From the NCBI GenBank assembly GCA_015501075.1, contig JADNYJ010000001.1:1595530-1659529 (forward strand): a DNA stretch of 64,000 nucleotides. The letters are read 5' to 3'. Both the position numbers and the translations under genes were made by a program. This stretch comes from Gymnopilus junonius. Its lineage: Eukaryota; Basidiomycota; Agaricomycetes; Agaricales; Galerinaceae. Numbering within the stretch: position 1 is the stretch's first letter; each line of letters begins with the position of its first letter. This document shows positions 12,030 through 23,939 of this stretch, piece by piece. The notes beneath the pieces were generated by a model. The model made no database searches. It saw only the letters and a list, made by a program, of their open reading frames with translations, and was not told the origin of the DNA.

Positions 12030-13303
12030 ATGGTTTTTCACCGTTCTTTCACGCAAACTATCGCTGCTGCTTGCTATTTCCTGACACTGGCTTGCTCGAC
12101 TAAGGGCCAGCCCATCGTGGTCCGGCAGTATACTGTCGTCAACAAGTGTCCGGCTTCCATAGACCTGTATATTGCTGGAGTGTATGACGCTACGCTAACA
12201 ACGGGAGCAAGCACGACCACGACTGCAGGAGTTGATGCAGGTTTCTTTTATACCACTGCGAATGGGGGAGATACGACTGGAGACGCCACTCGAGCAGGTT
12301 TTTTTGGGACTAATGACGTGAGTTAATCAGACTTTGCCTATATTGAATTCAGTGCTGAGCGACTTGACAGGGTGCCTATTATTATATAGTGGCCGATACA
12401 GCCCAATTCAATACCGGAATAAGCATTACACCAAATAATTACTCACCGGTAAGTTATCTTGCTTCTGAAAGGTATCAGAATCGAAGACGACTTGTAGAGT
12501 GGGGGATTTTGTGGTGTAGCGGAGTGCGATGATGTCTCTTGTACGAACGTATTCACGCAGCCTCCAACAGGCTTCCCCCCTATTTCAGACACCCCACCTA
12601 ATCCACCAGTGTACTCGTGCCAACATTCCGATGTCGCTTTCACCATAACGTAAGTCGCCAATCTTTTCACTACTGAAGAAGTTCACGTACTAATGGCATA
12701 TTTGCTCATAGATTCTGTCCTTCCGGCTCTTTCCCCACTCCTCCCGCCCCAGTCGCACTTCATCCAAACGGTGACACGGCCAACTGCATGGATGTTAGAG
12801 GCGCTGTCTATGCAAATGGGACGCCGGTGCAGATGTAAGTTAACCTTCTATTTTTCTGCCGGTGATCCTCTGACCCGCATCACAGATATGACTGCAATGG
12901 TACCGGTGCACAAAAATGGGTGCTAAACCGAGGATCCACCAAGGTCAAAGTCTTCGGACAAAATTTCTGTTTGGATGCTGGTTCCAGTAAGTTTAAGGAT
13001 TCCCATTTTACTCCGAATGGAAATTGATTCGAGGCCTTAGGTCCTGCTAACGGAGTTGGCATGAAAATTTGGCAATGCTACGATGACCTTCGCGCGCAAC
13101 AGTGGTATTATGGACCCGATAATTCCCTCACCCTTGACGGAACAGGTGCGTGAAATTTGTGGGTCAAAACATACCACACAGTGGTTGATGGCATTTGAGC
13201 AGCCTTCTGCTTGGACTTGACGAACGGCGTGTTGACAAACTCGAATCAATTACAAACCTGGCAGTGTTACAGTGGAAACGGAAATCAGATTTGGACGGAA
13301 TAA
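12030..13303 (+). CDS. Secreted thaumatin-like + ricin-B-type lectin protein, copy B
   Basis: Seven exons: 12030-12317, 12371-12448, 12498-12649, 12712-12834, 12886-12986, 13041-13145, 13203-13303 (948 nt, 315 aa), phases consistent, intact. Signal peptide about residues 1-29; thaumatin/osmotin-like half with YTVVNKCPASIDLYI, GFFYTTANGG and TRAGFFG; a Cys-rich linker; and a C-terminal beta-trefoil half with the QxW-type motifs QKW, KIWQC, QQW, QTWQC and QIW. This is a carbohydrate-binding lectin fold (CBM13 type) with no toxin catalytic chain. It is secreted and probably binds glycans in the wall, host or microbes; ligand unknown. It differs from copy A in having one extra intron in the thaumatin half (12318-12370). 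Tandem duplication with copy A is clear from shared domain order and exon phases. Confidence 0.85.
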
Positions 13304-13854
13304 AGGGTTGAACATTTTCATTTGCTGATGGACAAAATTTGTATTTGAATTAGTTCTTTGTGTTTGACAGACTGATTATCAGTTAGGTAACTCACATTAT
13401 TAACATTCAATAGTTTCTTGAAGCCTCTGAAGAACGGAGGAATAAAATTGAATTCGTGAACATGAACAAGGAAATTTGAAAGCCAAGCCTGGTTCAAGTA
13501 TATGTTTGCTCCTGTGTGGCATGAGCCTTCGGAACATGCCTAAACGAGACAGACCGTATGCAGCAATTCCTCCTACGCAGAAACTCGCAGAAATATACCA
13601 GCCGGCTCCATTTTTTCATCCTGATTTCCATGGAAAATACGCGTTTGGGAATTCGTATACACAGAAATACCTATACAAACAATTTCTCGAAAGAGTACCC
13701 AGACGACAACGAGTACGGCAGTGGTAAGTGGTGTGTCAATTTATCGTGGGTGTCAGTGCGGAGAACTCATGGGAACCTTCTTTTGATGTAACGTTACTTT
13801 CATTAACCTTTGAATGTTGGTTATTGACCGTGACTGTTTGCCACTCTTTCGACA
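13304..13854. other. Intergenic spacer
   Basis: Open frames at about 13476-13791 are short, overlapping and without recognisable motifs. I see no supported feature. Confidence 0.45.
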
Positions 13855-15220
13855 ATGCCTCCTCGTACACGCCGCTTGACTCGTTCTGCTGCCATTGCTG
13901 CGGCTTCACTGGTTGCAGAGATGCAGGAGTCGGAGCCAGAGGAGGAAGAACAGGTTGATGTAGAAGCCGAGGACGAAGAAGAGGAAGGTGATGAAGAAGA
14001 AGACGCTGAGGCAGAAGAATCTCAATCGGTATGTGATAGTAGTGCTCGTATATTCGTTAAATAACATGGGTCTAGGGTGGCGAAGATGAAGACGAAGGCC
14101 CTTCTACAAGAACATCTAGTCAACCAAGACTGAAAATAAAACTCAAATTGCCAACCGCCAACACATCGAGTAATAGCGCAGGAACCGCCACACCGGATGA
14201 TGCAGAAATGGATTACGCTGCATTCAAAAGGACGCCTAAGCGAAGAGCTAAAGGTATGTCGGGATGGGTTTCAGTATTCCGATGTGGCTCACCAGCGCAT
14301 TATTTTAGCTAAAGTGATTCAGGATGTCGATGTTGAATCAGAGGAAGAATCTTCACCCTCTGCTACGGATGACGAGGCATATTCTCGAGAAGCGCCGTCG
14401 CGTTCAACTGGTACACCTTCAGCAGGAACGAAGCCAATGACAACACGCCAGGCTGTGTTAGCCAGTGTTGTGGATCCCTCTCATGTGTCCCTTGGTAAGT
14501 CCGTATTGATTTTCTGCATGATTTTCTGACTTGTTTGATAGATGAGGGCACGCGGAGTAAGAAGCAACCGCTCAACGAGACAGAGTTGGCCCTTCGCCGA
14601 GAAGAGACCGCAAGGAAGAGAAAGAACTTGAGCGAAAAGAAACTTGAGGACGAGAAGGTACTCCAATTTTAACCAACCTATACGATTTCTAACTATCTGT
14701 ATTGCAGGCAGAGACTATCAATCGACTTCTGAAGAAACAAAGCCGACCCAGAAATAAACGTACTAATACCATAGATGATCGGTCTCCAATGCCATCCGCT
14801 TCAGGCTCCCGCGCTTCCAAATTAAAGCCCAAGGTTCAAGATGAAGTTGAAGAAGGTGAAGGAGACGAAGACGAAGACGAAGCAATGGACGTAGAAACAC
14901 CGGAAGAAATTAAGCCGGTTATGTACCGCTGGACATCGTCGTTGCGCACCGTTCCGGGCGACAGTAAACGAAAAGTCGAGATGCTGATGACATTCTCGGT
15001 ACCTGAATCAGTTTTGATAGTCCCACCCCGCGCTCAATTGACGGACGGCGATATTATACCAGAAGACGCTGAACAGCTTGAAAAGATTCAGAAGGCCAGA
15101 GGTCCAGGTGTCTGTGCTGTTGAAGGATGTGGGAAGCCACGGAAATATCGTTTGCCAAAGGACTGGACAATTGGGGCATGCGACTCTGCCCATTTACGAG
15201 TTATAGCCAATCAAGCTTGA
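13855..15220 (+). CDS. IES2: INO80 chromatin-remodelling complex subunit, Ies2/PAPA-1 family
   Basis: Five exons: 13855-14028, 14076-14253, 14309-14494, 14542-14657, 14708-15220 (1167 nt, 388 aa), phases consistent. The N-terminus is strongly acidic (Glu/Asp runs), followed by a basic stretch (PRLKIKLKLP) and KRTPKRRAK. The PAPA-1-like region is the charged helix across exons 4-5: ETELALRREETARKRKNLS continuing into ETINRLLKKQ. The C-terminus has a HIT-like cysteine arrangement (VCAVEGCGKPRKYRL ... GACDSAHLRVI). In yeast and animals Ies2/INO80B is an INO80 subunit that stimulates the remodeller's ATPase; nuclear location is expected. Homology is judged from the PAPA-1 helix and the terminal Cys motif; the acidic N-terminus is not diagnostic. 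Confidence 0.85.
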
Positions 15221-18200
15221 GCCCCTTTTGCTTTAATCATCTTGCTGGGTTCAGAGCCTGTTGTATACTTACTGTGAGTTTTCCCTTTGTTCGTTTGATG
15301 CAGTACATTCTCACCATCATCACAGTTATACCTTCGTGCGATATCAGTGTAGTCGTCACTTTCATGCAATGACTTTAATTACGATGGCCATATCGATTGC
15401 TATCTGCTCTTCATTAACAGCAAGCATCCGACGCCACCGGTATTCGTGGGCAAGACAAGATGCATTCCCTGCTTATGTACCGTCGACTTTAGCAGTTGGC
15501 TGAGTGGTTCTAATTTTGCTTTCACTTTAAGATTTCCCTTTTCATCATTCACTACATACTCCGGGTTGTTGCGTAGCCGCAAGGGTAGGTCTTCCACTGC
15601 ATTTTCATTTTTTGTTGGAACTCAATACTTTTCTTTCCATGAAATGCTGTTCACACGGCTTCGTGGAGCCCAAGGCATTCAAAGGGCTTCCTCTGCGATC
15701 CGAACTTCATTATATATAAAAGACTTTCATTTTGGTCTCTATGTATGTAAAATTTCCACCTATTCGTTGACGCTGAATAGCGACTACATTACTTATGGTG
15801 TGATTAGGCGCTGATACCTTTTGACAGGTGAGTCCTTGCAAGTGCGTGCCTTAAGCCAAAGGCTTCTCTGCCAATCTACAGGAGTGATCCACCGACGGTG
15901 TTTGGGGTCAATCACACCCCTCTACTATTTTGGTCCTTACTTCCGGGATTCTCTGACGTCTGGATATTCTGCAGCTGAGTCGCACGAACAATGGATGCCG
16001 ATGCGCGTTGGCTCCACTTCACCCACAGGTTCCGCACATAATACATATCTTGAAGATTTTGCTGGAACCTTGCTTTGCTCGTGGTTGCCCATTCTCACCA
16101 GACGTCCGCTAGCGCAATGTTGACACTGATATTGACACTGCTCTCTGACTTCGAGGCTCTTGGCCTCGGCTGGAGACGGGTATGTGTAACTTGACTTTGC
16201 ACATGTGCTTGCAAACTCAAAACGGCTTTGGGAATTACGTTCAATCGCCGCCCATCATGTAGTCTAGTTGCTTGCGCCCTAAAATATCCTCTGGCTCTTA
16301 GCTGCCAACAGACCTCTTGAAATCACACTTCATGCTTGTGGCCGATTTTCGCCCCTTCGTCTCAAACGTCTCTGATTGATTGCTTTCACTTCGACATGTT
16401 CCAGGCCTATCTGGTTTTCCTTCAAAGTTTCCTTTTCACTGGTCTCGAAATATATCGCTGAATGTTCCATGCTTTGGTCATAATATGAATGATACATCGA
16501 AGCCTGATGCATACTCAGCGCGTCACCTGCGCCTTCGCGTCCCGCGAACTTTCAGAAAGGATGGAGACGATCGGTCTACTCGAAATAGTGACTTCATCCG
16601 ATTCCACATGCCCAAGGGTTCCGTCAATAAGCCTTTCATAATTCTAAAAATGTCCATTTCAGGTCTCGACCACGAATATTCGTCGCGAAGCTGATGCGAA
16701 CGCTCGGCTGCCGCGTTTTTCGTCTTCCAGCGCACTGGGCACGCCGCACGCGTGAACTCTGTCAATGCGCGAGAAGTTTATTCTATGTACAATATTTCGC
16801 CGGATATTTCAATCTTTCTGCGTTTGCAGCTTCGCGGTACGCGAGCGTTCCTGGTCTCTAATTCCTTTTGTTTGTGAAGCCGACTTCTGATGCCTATTCC
16901 CCAGATGCCTGGCAAGGCACTTTAATCGGCTGTTTAGGCTCACCCGAGCCAAAAATGTATGCGATCATGAAACGCGACAGGACGCAGTCTAATAAGCGAG
17001 ATGATCTTTTCGGTGCGGCAACGCATCACCATTCAACATAACGTTATTTGAGCTAACAGTTCTGAAGACTTGAGTACTCCTTTAAGGTAGAAGAGCTTTG
17101 AGGGTAGGTGATAAGTGTCTTATCCGAAAATTGTGCGATGATCTCTTCACCGCTCTTATTCAAATTCTTAATCGGTTCCCGCATGAGAGACTTTTCTCAA
17201 ATATGCCGTCTCGTGTAAAGATCTGTTTGAGTTTTACCGGTACCGGACTTCATTCCACAGGGATCCCGAGTTCGCTAACGCTGGATATATGCGAGGAGTT
17301 GTCGATCTTTGGGGTGCACATACAACGTCCTGACGTGCGGCAGGGCCGAGATACAACAGGTAGCCATTTGTCGCTGTCAAAGTCGGTGTATGACATGATT
17401 ATAAAGAAACGGGTAAGAACCTTTGTAATACCGTAGTGAGTACTTATTTCTTCTTTATTTAAGCTCTTGACATTGCAACCAGAACATGTCTATGCCTGAA
17501 CCCACGATTGCGCAGCCATGCGGCGTTGGTCGTGCGACACGGTGCAAGTAGACGCAGAAAACACTTCGGAGATTCAATTTTGTAATTGAGGAAGCGGTCC
17601 CAATACTGTGATTTCCTTTTCTTTATTTTTAATGGCCTCTCAACGAGACGAGCAATCGTTCTGGGATCCACATCATCCAGGAGAAAGACATAGAAGGCTG
17701 TGAAAGCGCGGCCTCGTGGAGACTTTTTCATGATTGATTTCTTTGGTGATTTCAATCTGTTTTCTCTGTGTCTCACCCGCGAGAGCAAAAGATTTGGGTT
17801 GATCAAGTGCAAATCAATGTCACTTCGCAGCTTTGTCCAAACAGGCACGCTAGAGGCGCACTGTGACCTCGACGTGGCCCGTGGGTTCTCCGAGATTTTT
17901 GTTGCCACAGTGCGTTCTGCTGATCCGCGTCAATTCTTCACGTGGGGAACTTACCATGAGACAACAATATACGCTAAGCACGAAGCAAAGACACCAGGAC
18001 GCTGAGTAGTGCTAGTAGAATTACCTGCCAGAAACACCTCGCATTATTGGGAATTCTAACTCATGAAAGAGACCTGCCAGGACATCCCAAGACAGGAGAT
18101 CATCGCACGGGTTCGAAGCGGAGTTTTTGTCGTGTTGGGACCAATCTGTGATGTGCGAATGTTTTATTGTGAGAATTGGCAACAGATCGCTCACATCGGG

Positions 18201-18410
18201 GTCCCCTGGGACTCCTTCCATATTCGTCGTTTGCTCCGCAAAGAACTGCAGGTAGCTTCACGAAGAAGCAACTACCGTCACGCTTCTCTCACATAGCACC
18301 TCTCGGCAGGTGGCTAAAGATAAAGAGGCCATGTTGTTGGATTTTTATTCCTCCCCGTGTTCGCCTTTTTTGTCCCTCTGCATAACTGTCCTTAGGGTGG
18401 TGGAAGAACG
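15221..18410. other. 3.2-kb stretch without a recognisable gene
   Basis: Both strands carry only short frames (up to about 150 codons, e.g. 15446-15814, 17098-17436, 17459-17908 minus) with no motif I recognise and no convincing splice-linked series. No rRNA, tRNA, terminal repeat or transposase signature was seen. It could be old decayed sequence or a non-coding locus. Confidence 0.4.
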
Positions 18411-20437
18411 ATGGCGTCGACCCCAGACGTCAGGCTTTTGTAAGGGTTCCCTTCGACCGTGAATCTAGTTCCACTCACGGAATTATCTCAAGGTTTGGGC
18501 CTATGCTCATGGGGGTCTTCATCAATATGCTGCTCTATGGTGTGCGTAAATTTATCTCCTGCTTTTTTGAAAGTTCCGTGCTAACATTGGCAAATTTTCC
18601 AGATCTTGGTTGTTCAGGTCTGTCTTCGACGCCTTCTATATAGGACAAAGTAACTTATGCCTTTGCATTGGTAGACCTACCACTACTACCAGACTTTCAA
18701 GAGGTCCGTTGTTCCTTTGTTTTACTCTGTTGTGATTGTCACCTTATCCATCGCTGTCAGGGATGCACCGTGGATCAAATATTTGGTAGAATCTCCTGTT
18801 TAGTGTTTTCTTGACGAATCTGATCAATGAGCAGGTTTTCTATCTGTTTATTATCGAAAGTCTGAATAGCGCATTCGACATGGCCATGATGTGGCAAGCT
18901 CTAATCCAAGGCTATGGTGAGTTCTGCAAGCGTTGTAGGCCTAGAACAATTAGAAGTTAATGCGACTAAACCTTACTTCATAGGTCAACCACCCAAGTTC
19001 TTCCCTACACGTGGGTAATTGTGCGTTCGTTTGGTTTATTGATGGGCTAATCGTATTTTCTTAGTCTTTGCCGCCGGTAGGTTACTGTAAGTTGGGGAAT
19101 TGTCTTTCACTTGCTAACGTCCTCGCGTCTTCGTGTCTAGAACCCATAGTCATTGTGAGTACTGATCATTGTAATTTATATGACTCTTGTTGCTGACTAG
19201 GCCACCAGGTCATGGTCTCGACACCGATTCAAATGTTCTTCGCGTGGAGGATCAAGCTGTTGACTAAGTCGAACATTCTTGCACTCATTATTGTCGCTCT
19301 TTCTGTTGTTTCTCTTGGTAAGGAATGACATTAGGAAAGACTATATTTTACAAACTGACAGTAACAAAGGTGGCGGGACGTACACAACGGCACTAATCAT
19401 TAAAATCAAACTGTTCGCTCGCAAGCCGGAACTCCATTGGCCGGCACTTGTGTGGTTCCTATCGGCTACTGTGGCGGACGTGATGATAACGGCGGTGCTG
19501 GTCATGACGCTAGTGCGTGAATATATCATTTGATATCAGACCGACATCTGACGATTCTTCCACCTCGTAGTCTAGGCGTAAAACAGGTTTCGTGGCTACA
19601 GATGACGCCATTTCGAAGATCATTCGAAGTACGTCCACCACCGTGCCCCATCTTTCTCGCAGTCTAACTGACATTTTGCAGTGACTGTTCAGACGGGAAT
19701 GGTTACGTATGTTACTCGCAAACCTTTTAATCGGTCCAGCTGACGAATCTCTTCTTCAGGGCATTCTTTGCCCTCGGAGACGTCGTATTTTTTATGAGTG
19801 CGTCTTCTGTGTCGTAGCGCCCTTAATATGTTGTTGACTAATTCATCGTCATCCAGCTTTACCGGTAAATAACTCTCCTCAGATGTTTAATCAATCGCTC
19901 ATGCTTAACGTCAAAACTTTTTAGCACACCGCACTGTAAGTTGTCTGTGGAAATGTCCACCTTCATCATTGACAAGCGTGTTAGTAACTTCTTATGGGAT
20001 CTCTCGCTGTCCAAGTTGTATTCGAATTGTCTACTCTCGACACTGAATGCTCGGGAGAGTCTCCAAGACCTAACGGGATATCAATCACAGCAGAGGCATA
20101 TTGTTTCTTCTGGAGGAAATCGTCGACCGGTTGGTATTACATTATTTTGTTTGGTTGCTTATGTCTCTGATGGTAAATGTGTAGGAGGAACGGATAGACC
20201 CACCTGCAGTAAGGGGCTCTTTCTTGAGTCTGGCGTCTAATCTAGACTGAAGCCTTATTTTAGCATATCCTAAGCTCGTCCATGTATGAGCTTGACACTC
20301 ATAAGGTGAATCGCGATATGGAATACGGAGTTACTATTACCAAGGTCAGCATCATTTTTCCTTCTTTCTGCATTCCGTTTTACAAGATATCCTAGATTGT
20401 GGAAACCCGACAGGATCCTGTCTCCCCTACTCAGTAG
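18411..20437 (+). CDS. DUF6534-type multi-pass membrane protein with many microexons
   Basis: Twenty exons: 18411-18439, 18493-18541, 18603-18617, 18675-18703, 18761-18785, 18835-18916, 18984-19010, 19065-19076, 19141-19154, 19209-19317, 19370-19512, 19571-19628, 19682-19706, 19760-19797, 19857-19864, 19925-19935, 19985-20129, 20185-20208, 20264-20344, 20396-20437. They total 966 nt (321 aa) with every phase agreeing. The translation shows the mushroom DUF6534 pattern: LFGPMLMGVFINMLLYG (TM1), YHYYQTFKRDAPWIKYL, MFFAWRIKLL, several further hydrophobic helices, and the hallmark SLSKLYSNCLLSTLNARESL near the C-terminus. About seven membrane helices are expected. The function of the family is unknown; it is strongly expanded in Agaricomycetes. 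Five exons are 8-15 nt long, which automated predictors usually miss. Confidence 0.85.
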
Positions 20438-22026
20438 AAAAAACACATTATTCTTTTCGTGGACATTGGGCTTGTAGTGCTATTTGTATTCATTAGAATC
20501 AGTCAGGTGTTTAGATACCCTGAATGTGTATCACCTCCGATTAAACCTGTGTTTTCGTTGTTTATGTCATCGTCTACGCCATCCCACGCGGTACGCCACA
20601 GGACAAGTGTTTGAACTTTGAAATCTTATACAAATGGGGAAAATGTAACTCCCTGGAACGCACGAGACCATCGTCGGCCGACACGGAAGGTTCGGCTTGC
20701 ACCGGTGCTGTGGCCTGTAAGCAGATGACTGCGTGATCACTTGGAATTCATATTCTTGCCTCCCAATTAAAGGCCCATGAAAAAACCCAAGTAGAAAGAA
20801 ACCGAGTATATAGGAATTGGGACGACATCTTTCCTACCCACTCTACGTCACCGACATGTACGTTAATACTACTCCTGTTCCTTTTGATTGTTTTCTCAAG
20901 CTATCTCTGAGTGGATCTTTATCGTGATAAAATGCCCTGGTTTTGGGTCTCGATTCAAAATATGATTATCAGAAGCTTAGTACATATTCAACACACTTTA
21001 GCGAGCGTCTCAGCGTCTACCTATCATTGTTCATCGTCTCATTTCTGCAGGCGGACAATCGGCGTGTGGAAACGGCAACGGCTGCCGCTCCGGTTTAAGT
21101 CCAGAGGCGATGTCAGTGCGTGCGCAGGAACTTCGGTAGGCGTGATAGGAAAATTCCAAGAATTCCTCGGCCTACACACGCCAGTAACTTCGACATACAA
21201 ACACACAAACATAGGGCTGAGAATTTATCGCATCCTTTAAACCTCCTGATGCGAGAGAACTACCATATGATGAAGAGGTACCCACTGCGATCAGACCTCG
21301 AGGTGTGTTTGCTTCTTTCAGGGTTCCTTTGCGACTAACCTCACCGATATTCATAGGCCATCTTGTAGTGTACCTATTGACCAGATCGATATTTCAAGTC
21401 GAGACCAAGTAACAACCGGTGTCTTGCAACCCAACTTTTCCTGTGGAATAACCGGTGATTGCACGGCATACTTTGTTGACACCATTTTTGAAAGGCGAAT
21501 GTCAGTACATCATAAAATTTCTCCTTGATGAGACTCACAGGACTGACAGATGCTCCTTACTTGTGTGCTTCCGATACTGAATATAGTTTAAGTGTTCGCC
21601 GATCTTCTCAAAAAAGCATATAAACAATGAAAGCAAGCCATATTACAGGAAATAAAAGCTTTTCTGCACGTTACTAACTGCTCTAAGCATACCGACGTTG
21701 ATAAGATACTACCGTTGTAAGGTTACACTGGACACTCGGATTCGACCGAAAGAACCGGTAATAGATGGGACATTGTCATGCACCCATGGGGTGATCTGTG
21801 GATCTGAGTGCTGGGACTGATCTGTAAAGATTTGGCATATCGTTGAAATAAGATCAGCCGTGTAGCCGACGCACCGTGCCTGCCTTCCTGTGTGCGATCA
21901 CGAAGAAGCAAAGGAACGAAGACACAGAGTTCAATCGGCAATCCCTTATATTAGACTGGCCTTGATTTCGGGAATGTCACTATCTTCCCTCTTCTCATCC
22001 CTCTCGTTGCAGAGCCTCTCTTAACC
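20438..22026. other. Intergenic region with possible fragments
   Basis: A TATATAGG-like box occurs near 20804. Short Cys- and Gly-containing frames follow near 21055-21110 and 21430-21500, but no convincing start, signal peptide or splice chain links them. The last 100 bp are the MFS gene promoter. No gene is called. Confidence 0.4.
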
Positions 22027-23939
22027 ATGGACAAGGCTTCTTCGCATACTTCAGAGGATCCTGAGAAGGTTACTCATGACTCTCAGAGCAGTCGCGAGAG
22101 TCCCTCTCCGGCTCCGGTGGTTGATCCAGCTCTGGACAGAAGGGTTTGGCGTAAACTAGACCTGTTTATCCTGCCCGTCGTCGCCATTTTTTATTTGCTA
22201 TCGTTTATTGTAAGCTCTAAACTCCAAGTACCGATTTATTCAGTGCTGAAAGTGTGCTTTCTCAGGACCGGTCAAACATCGGAAATGCACGCGTAGCCAA
22301 CCTCCAGAAGGATCTCAAAATGACCAACAAGCAATACTCCATTGCTCTGACGGTCACTTATGTTCCTTACATTGTCGCGGAGCTCCCATCGAACCTTCTG
22401 CTCAAGGTATGTTGTAAATTTTGTTCATATTCACCAATATTCACCGGACGGCGTATGCAGGCTGTAGGACCGAATCTCATGTTGCCCACTATGCTCACAC
22501 TTTGGGGAATTGTGTCCACACTTCAAGGTATGCCACTGTTACGTGCAGACACATTAAATCTGATTTTTTGCATCCTTAGGCGTTGCTCACAATTATCATG
22601 CTCTCCTTGTGTGCCGATTCTTCTTGGGTCTTTTCGAAGGTAAAAATTATTTGGTTTTTTCAAGGCTTCTGGGCTTAAGAATTTGATAGGGGGTGTCTTC
22701 CCTGGTCTCGTGCTGTATCTATCTCTCTTCTATCCCCGACAACAGCTGCAGTGGAGGTGAGCTGGTAGTTACCATCGCCTCAAAGATATTCTAAAAATAG
22801 ATTTGTCTCTGCAGGATATCAGCTTTCTTTTCGGCTGCTTCGATTTCAGGCGCATTCTCGGGCTTGCTCGCGTTCGGTATCATTAACATGGACGGAATTG
22901 GCGGTCGACCTGGATGGGCATGGATCTTCATTCTCGAAGGACTTTTCACGTTCCTCTTCGGTCTCGCGTCGTACTTCATCCTTCCCAGGTCACCAGCGCA
23001 TACTCGATTCTTGAACCAGAAGGAAAAGGAATACGTCATTTACAAGCTCAAGGAAGATGGTGCCACTGGAAAGAATGAGTCTATCGATGCTTTCAGCTGG
23101 CGAGAAGTTGGTATGGCTTTCCGACTTCCGCAGGTCTGGATGCTGGCTATTGCATTCTTCTTCGACGGCACTATTCTCTATGGATTGGCTTAGTACGTTT
23201 GCTTAGTACATCCGTCTTTCTTTTGTCCTAACGAACCTGTTATGGTTTAGCTTTACGCCTTCTATTATCCAAGGACTCGGCTTCACAGCGTCTCGGGCGC
23301 AGCTTATGAGTGTCCCACCATTCGCCGCCGCGTTTGTTGGTCAGCAACGTTCGATAGAATTTCCGGAGATGATTTACTGACGGATTTTATGTAGTGTCAA
23401 TGATTGGGGCTTACATTTCCGACCGCTATCGATGCCGTGGGTTCCTATCAATTTTCTCGTCTATCTTATGCATCATCGGGTTTGGAATGTTCCTTGGTAA
23501 GCTAGCTTTCGATTCATTCTATCCTTACCATTGACCCGATCTTCTAGGCTCCACCAAGCATCATATCCAATACGCCTCGCTGTTCTTCTCCATTACTGGC
23601 ACCTACCTCGCTGCGCCGACGCTCTCCACATGGAGCGCCAACAACGCGACGCCTTACACCCGCCGAGCGACCGCCATCGCTATCGGATTCATCATGACCA
23701 ACTCTGGAGGAATCCTAGCCACATGGCTACTTGGCTCGCTCTCCGCGGCTCCGCGATATATCCTCGCAACAAGAGTCCTGCTCGCGTTCTCTGTCCTCAT
23801 GGCTGTCTTCTGTGCTGCCAATACCTGGTACCTCTGGGACCAGAATAAGAAGAAAAAGGTCATAAGGGAAACGTCCTCGATTGACAAGGAGGAGCCAGGT
23901 CTTGGCGATCTTTCAGCGTGGTTCGAGTACGCACTATAA
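22027..23939 (+). CDS. MFS transporter, allantoate permease-like (anion:cation symporter family)
   Basis: Nine exons: 22027-22209, 22266-22406, 22461-22527, 22580-22639, 22690-22756, 22815-23192, 23251-23339, 23395-23496, 23548-23939 (1479 nt, 492 aa), phases consistent. The N-terminal cytosolic tail is Ser/Pro-rich, followed by VWRKLDLFILPVVAIFYLLSFIDRSNIGNA, the characteristic TM1/loop of the Dal5/Tna1-type ACS family. TM4-TM5 carry FFLGLFEGGVFPGLVLYLS and YPRQQLQWRI. The central loop and a second six-helix half (FTPSIIQGLGF, SDRYRCRGF) follow, with a basic KKKKV stretch near the C-terminus. Expected at the plasma membrane, moving organic anions, vitamins or small nitrogen compounds with protons; substrate cannot be predicted. 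Confidence 0.93.

Noticed and set aside
17098..17908. Frames that might be a transposon relic
   Set aside because: No transposase, reverse transcriptase or terminal repeat pattern visible.
20911..21500. Cys/Gly-rich fragments that looked like a small secreted protein
   Set aside because: No signal peptide or consistent exon chain could be built.
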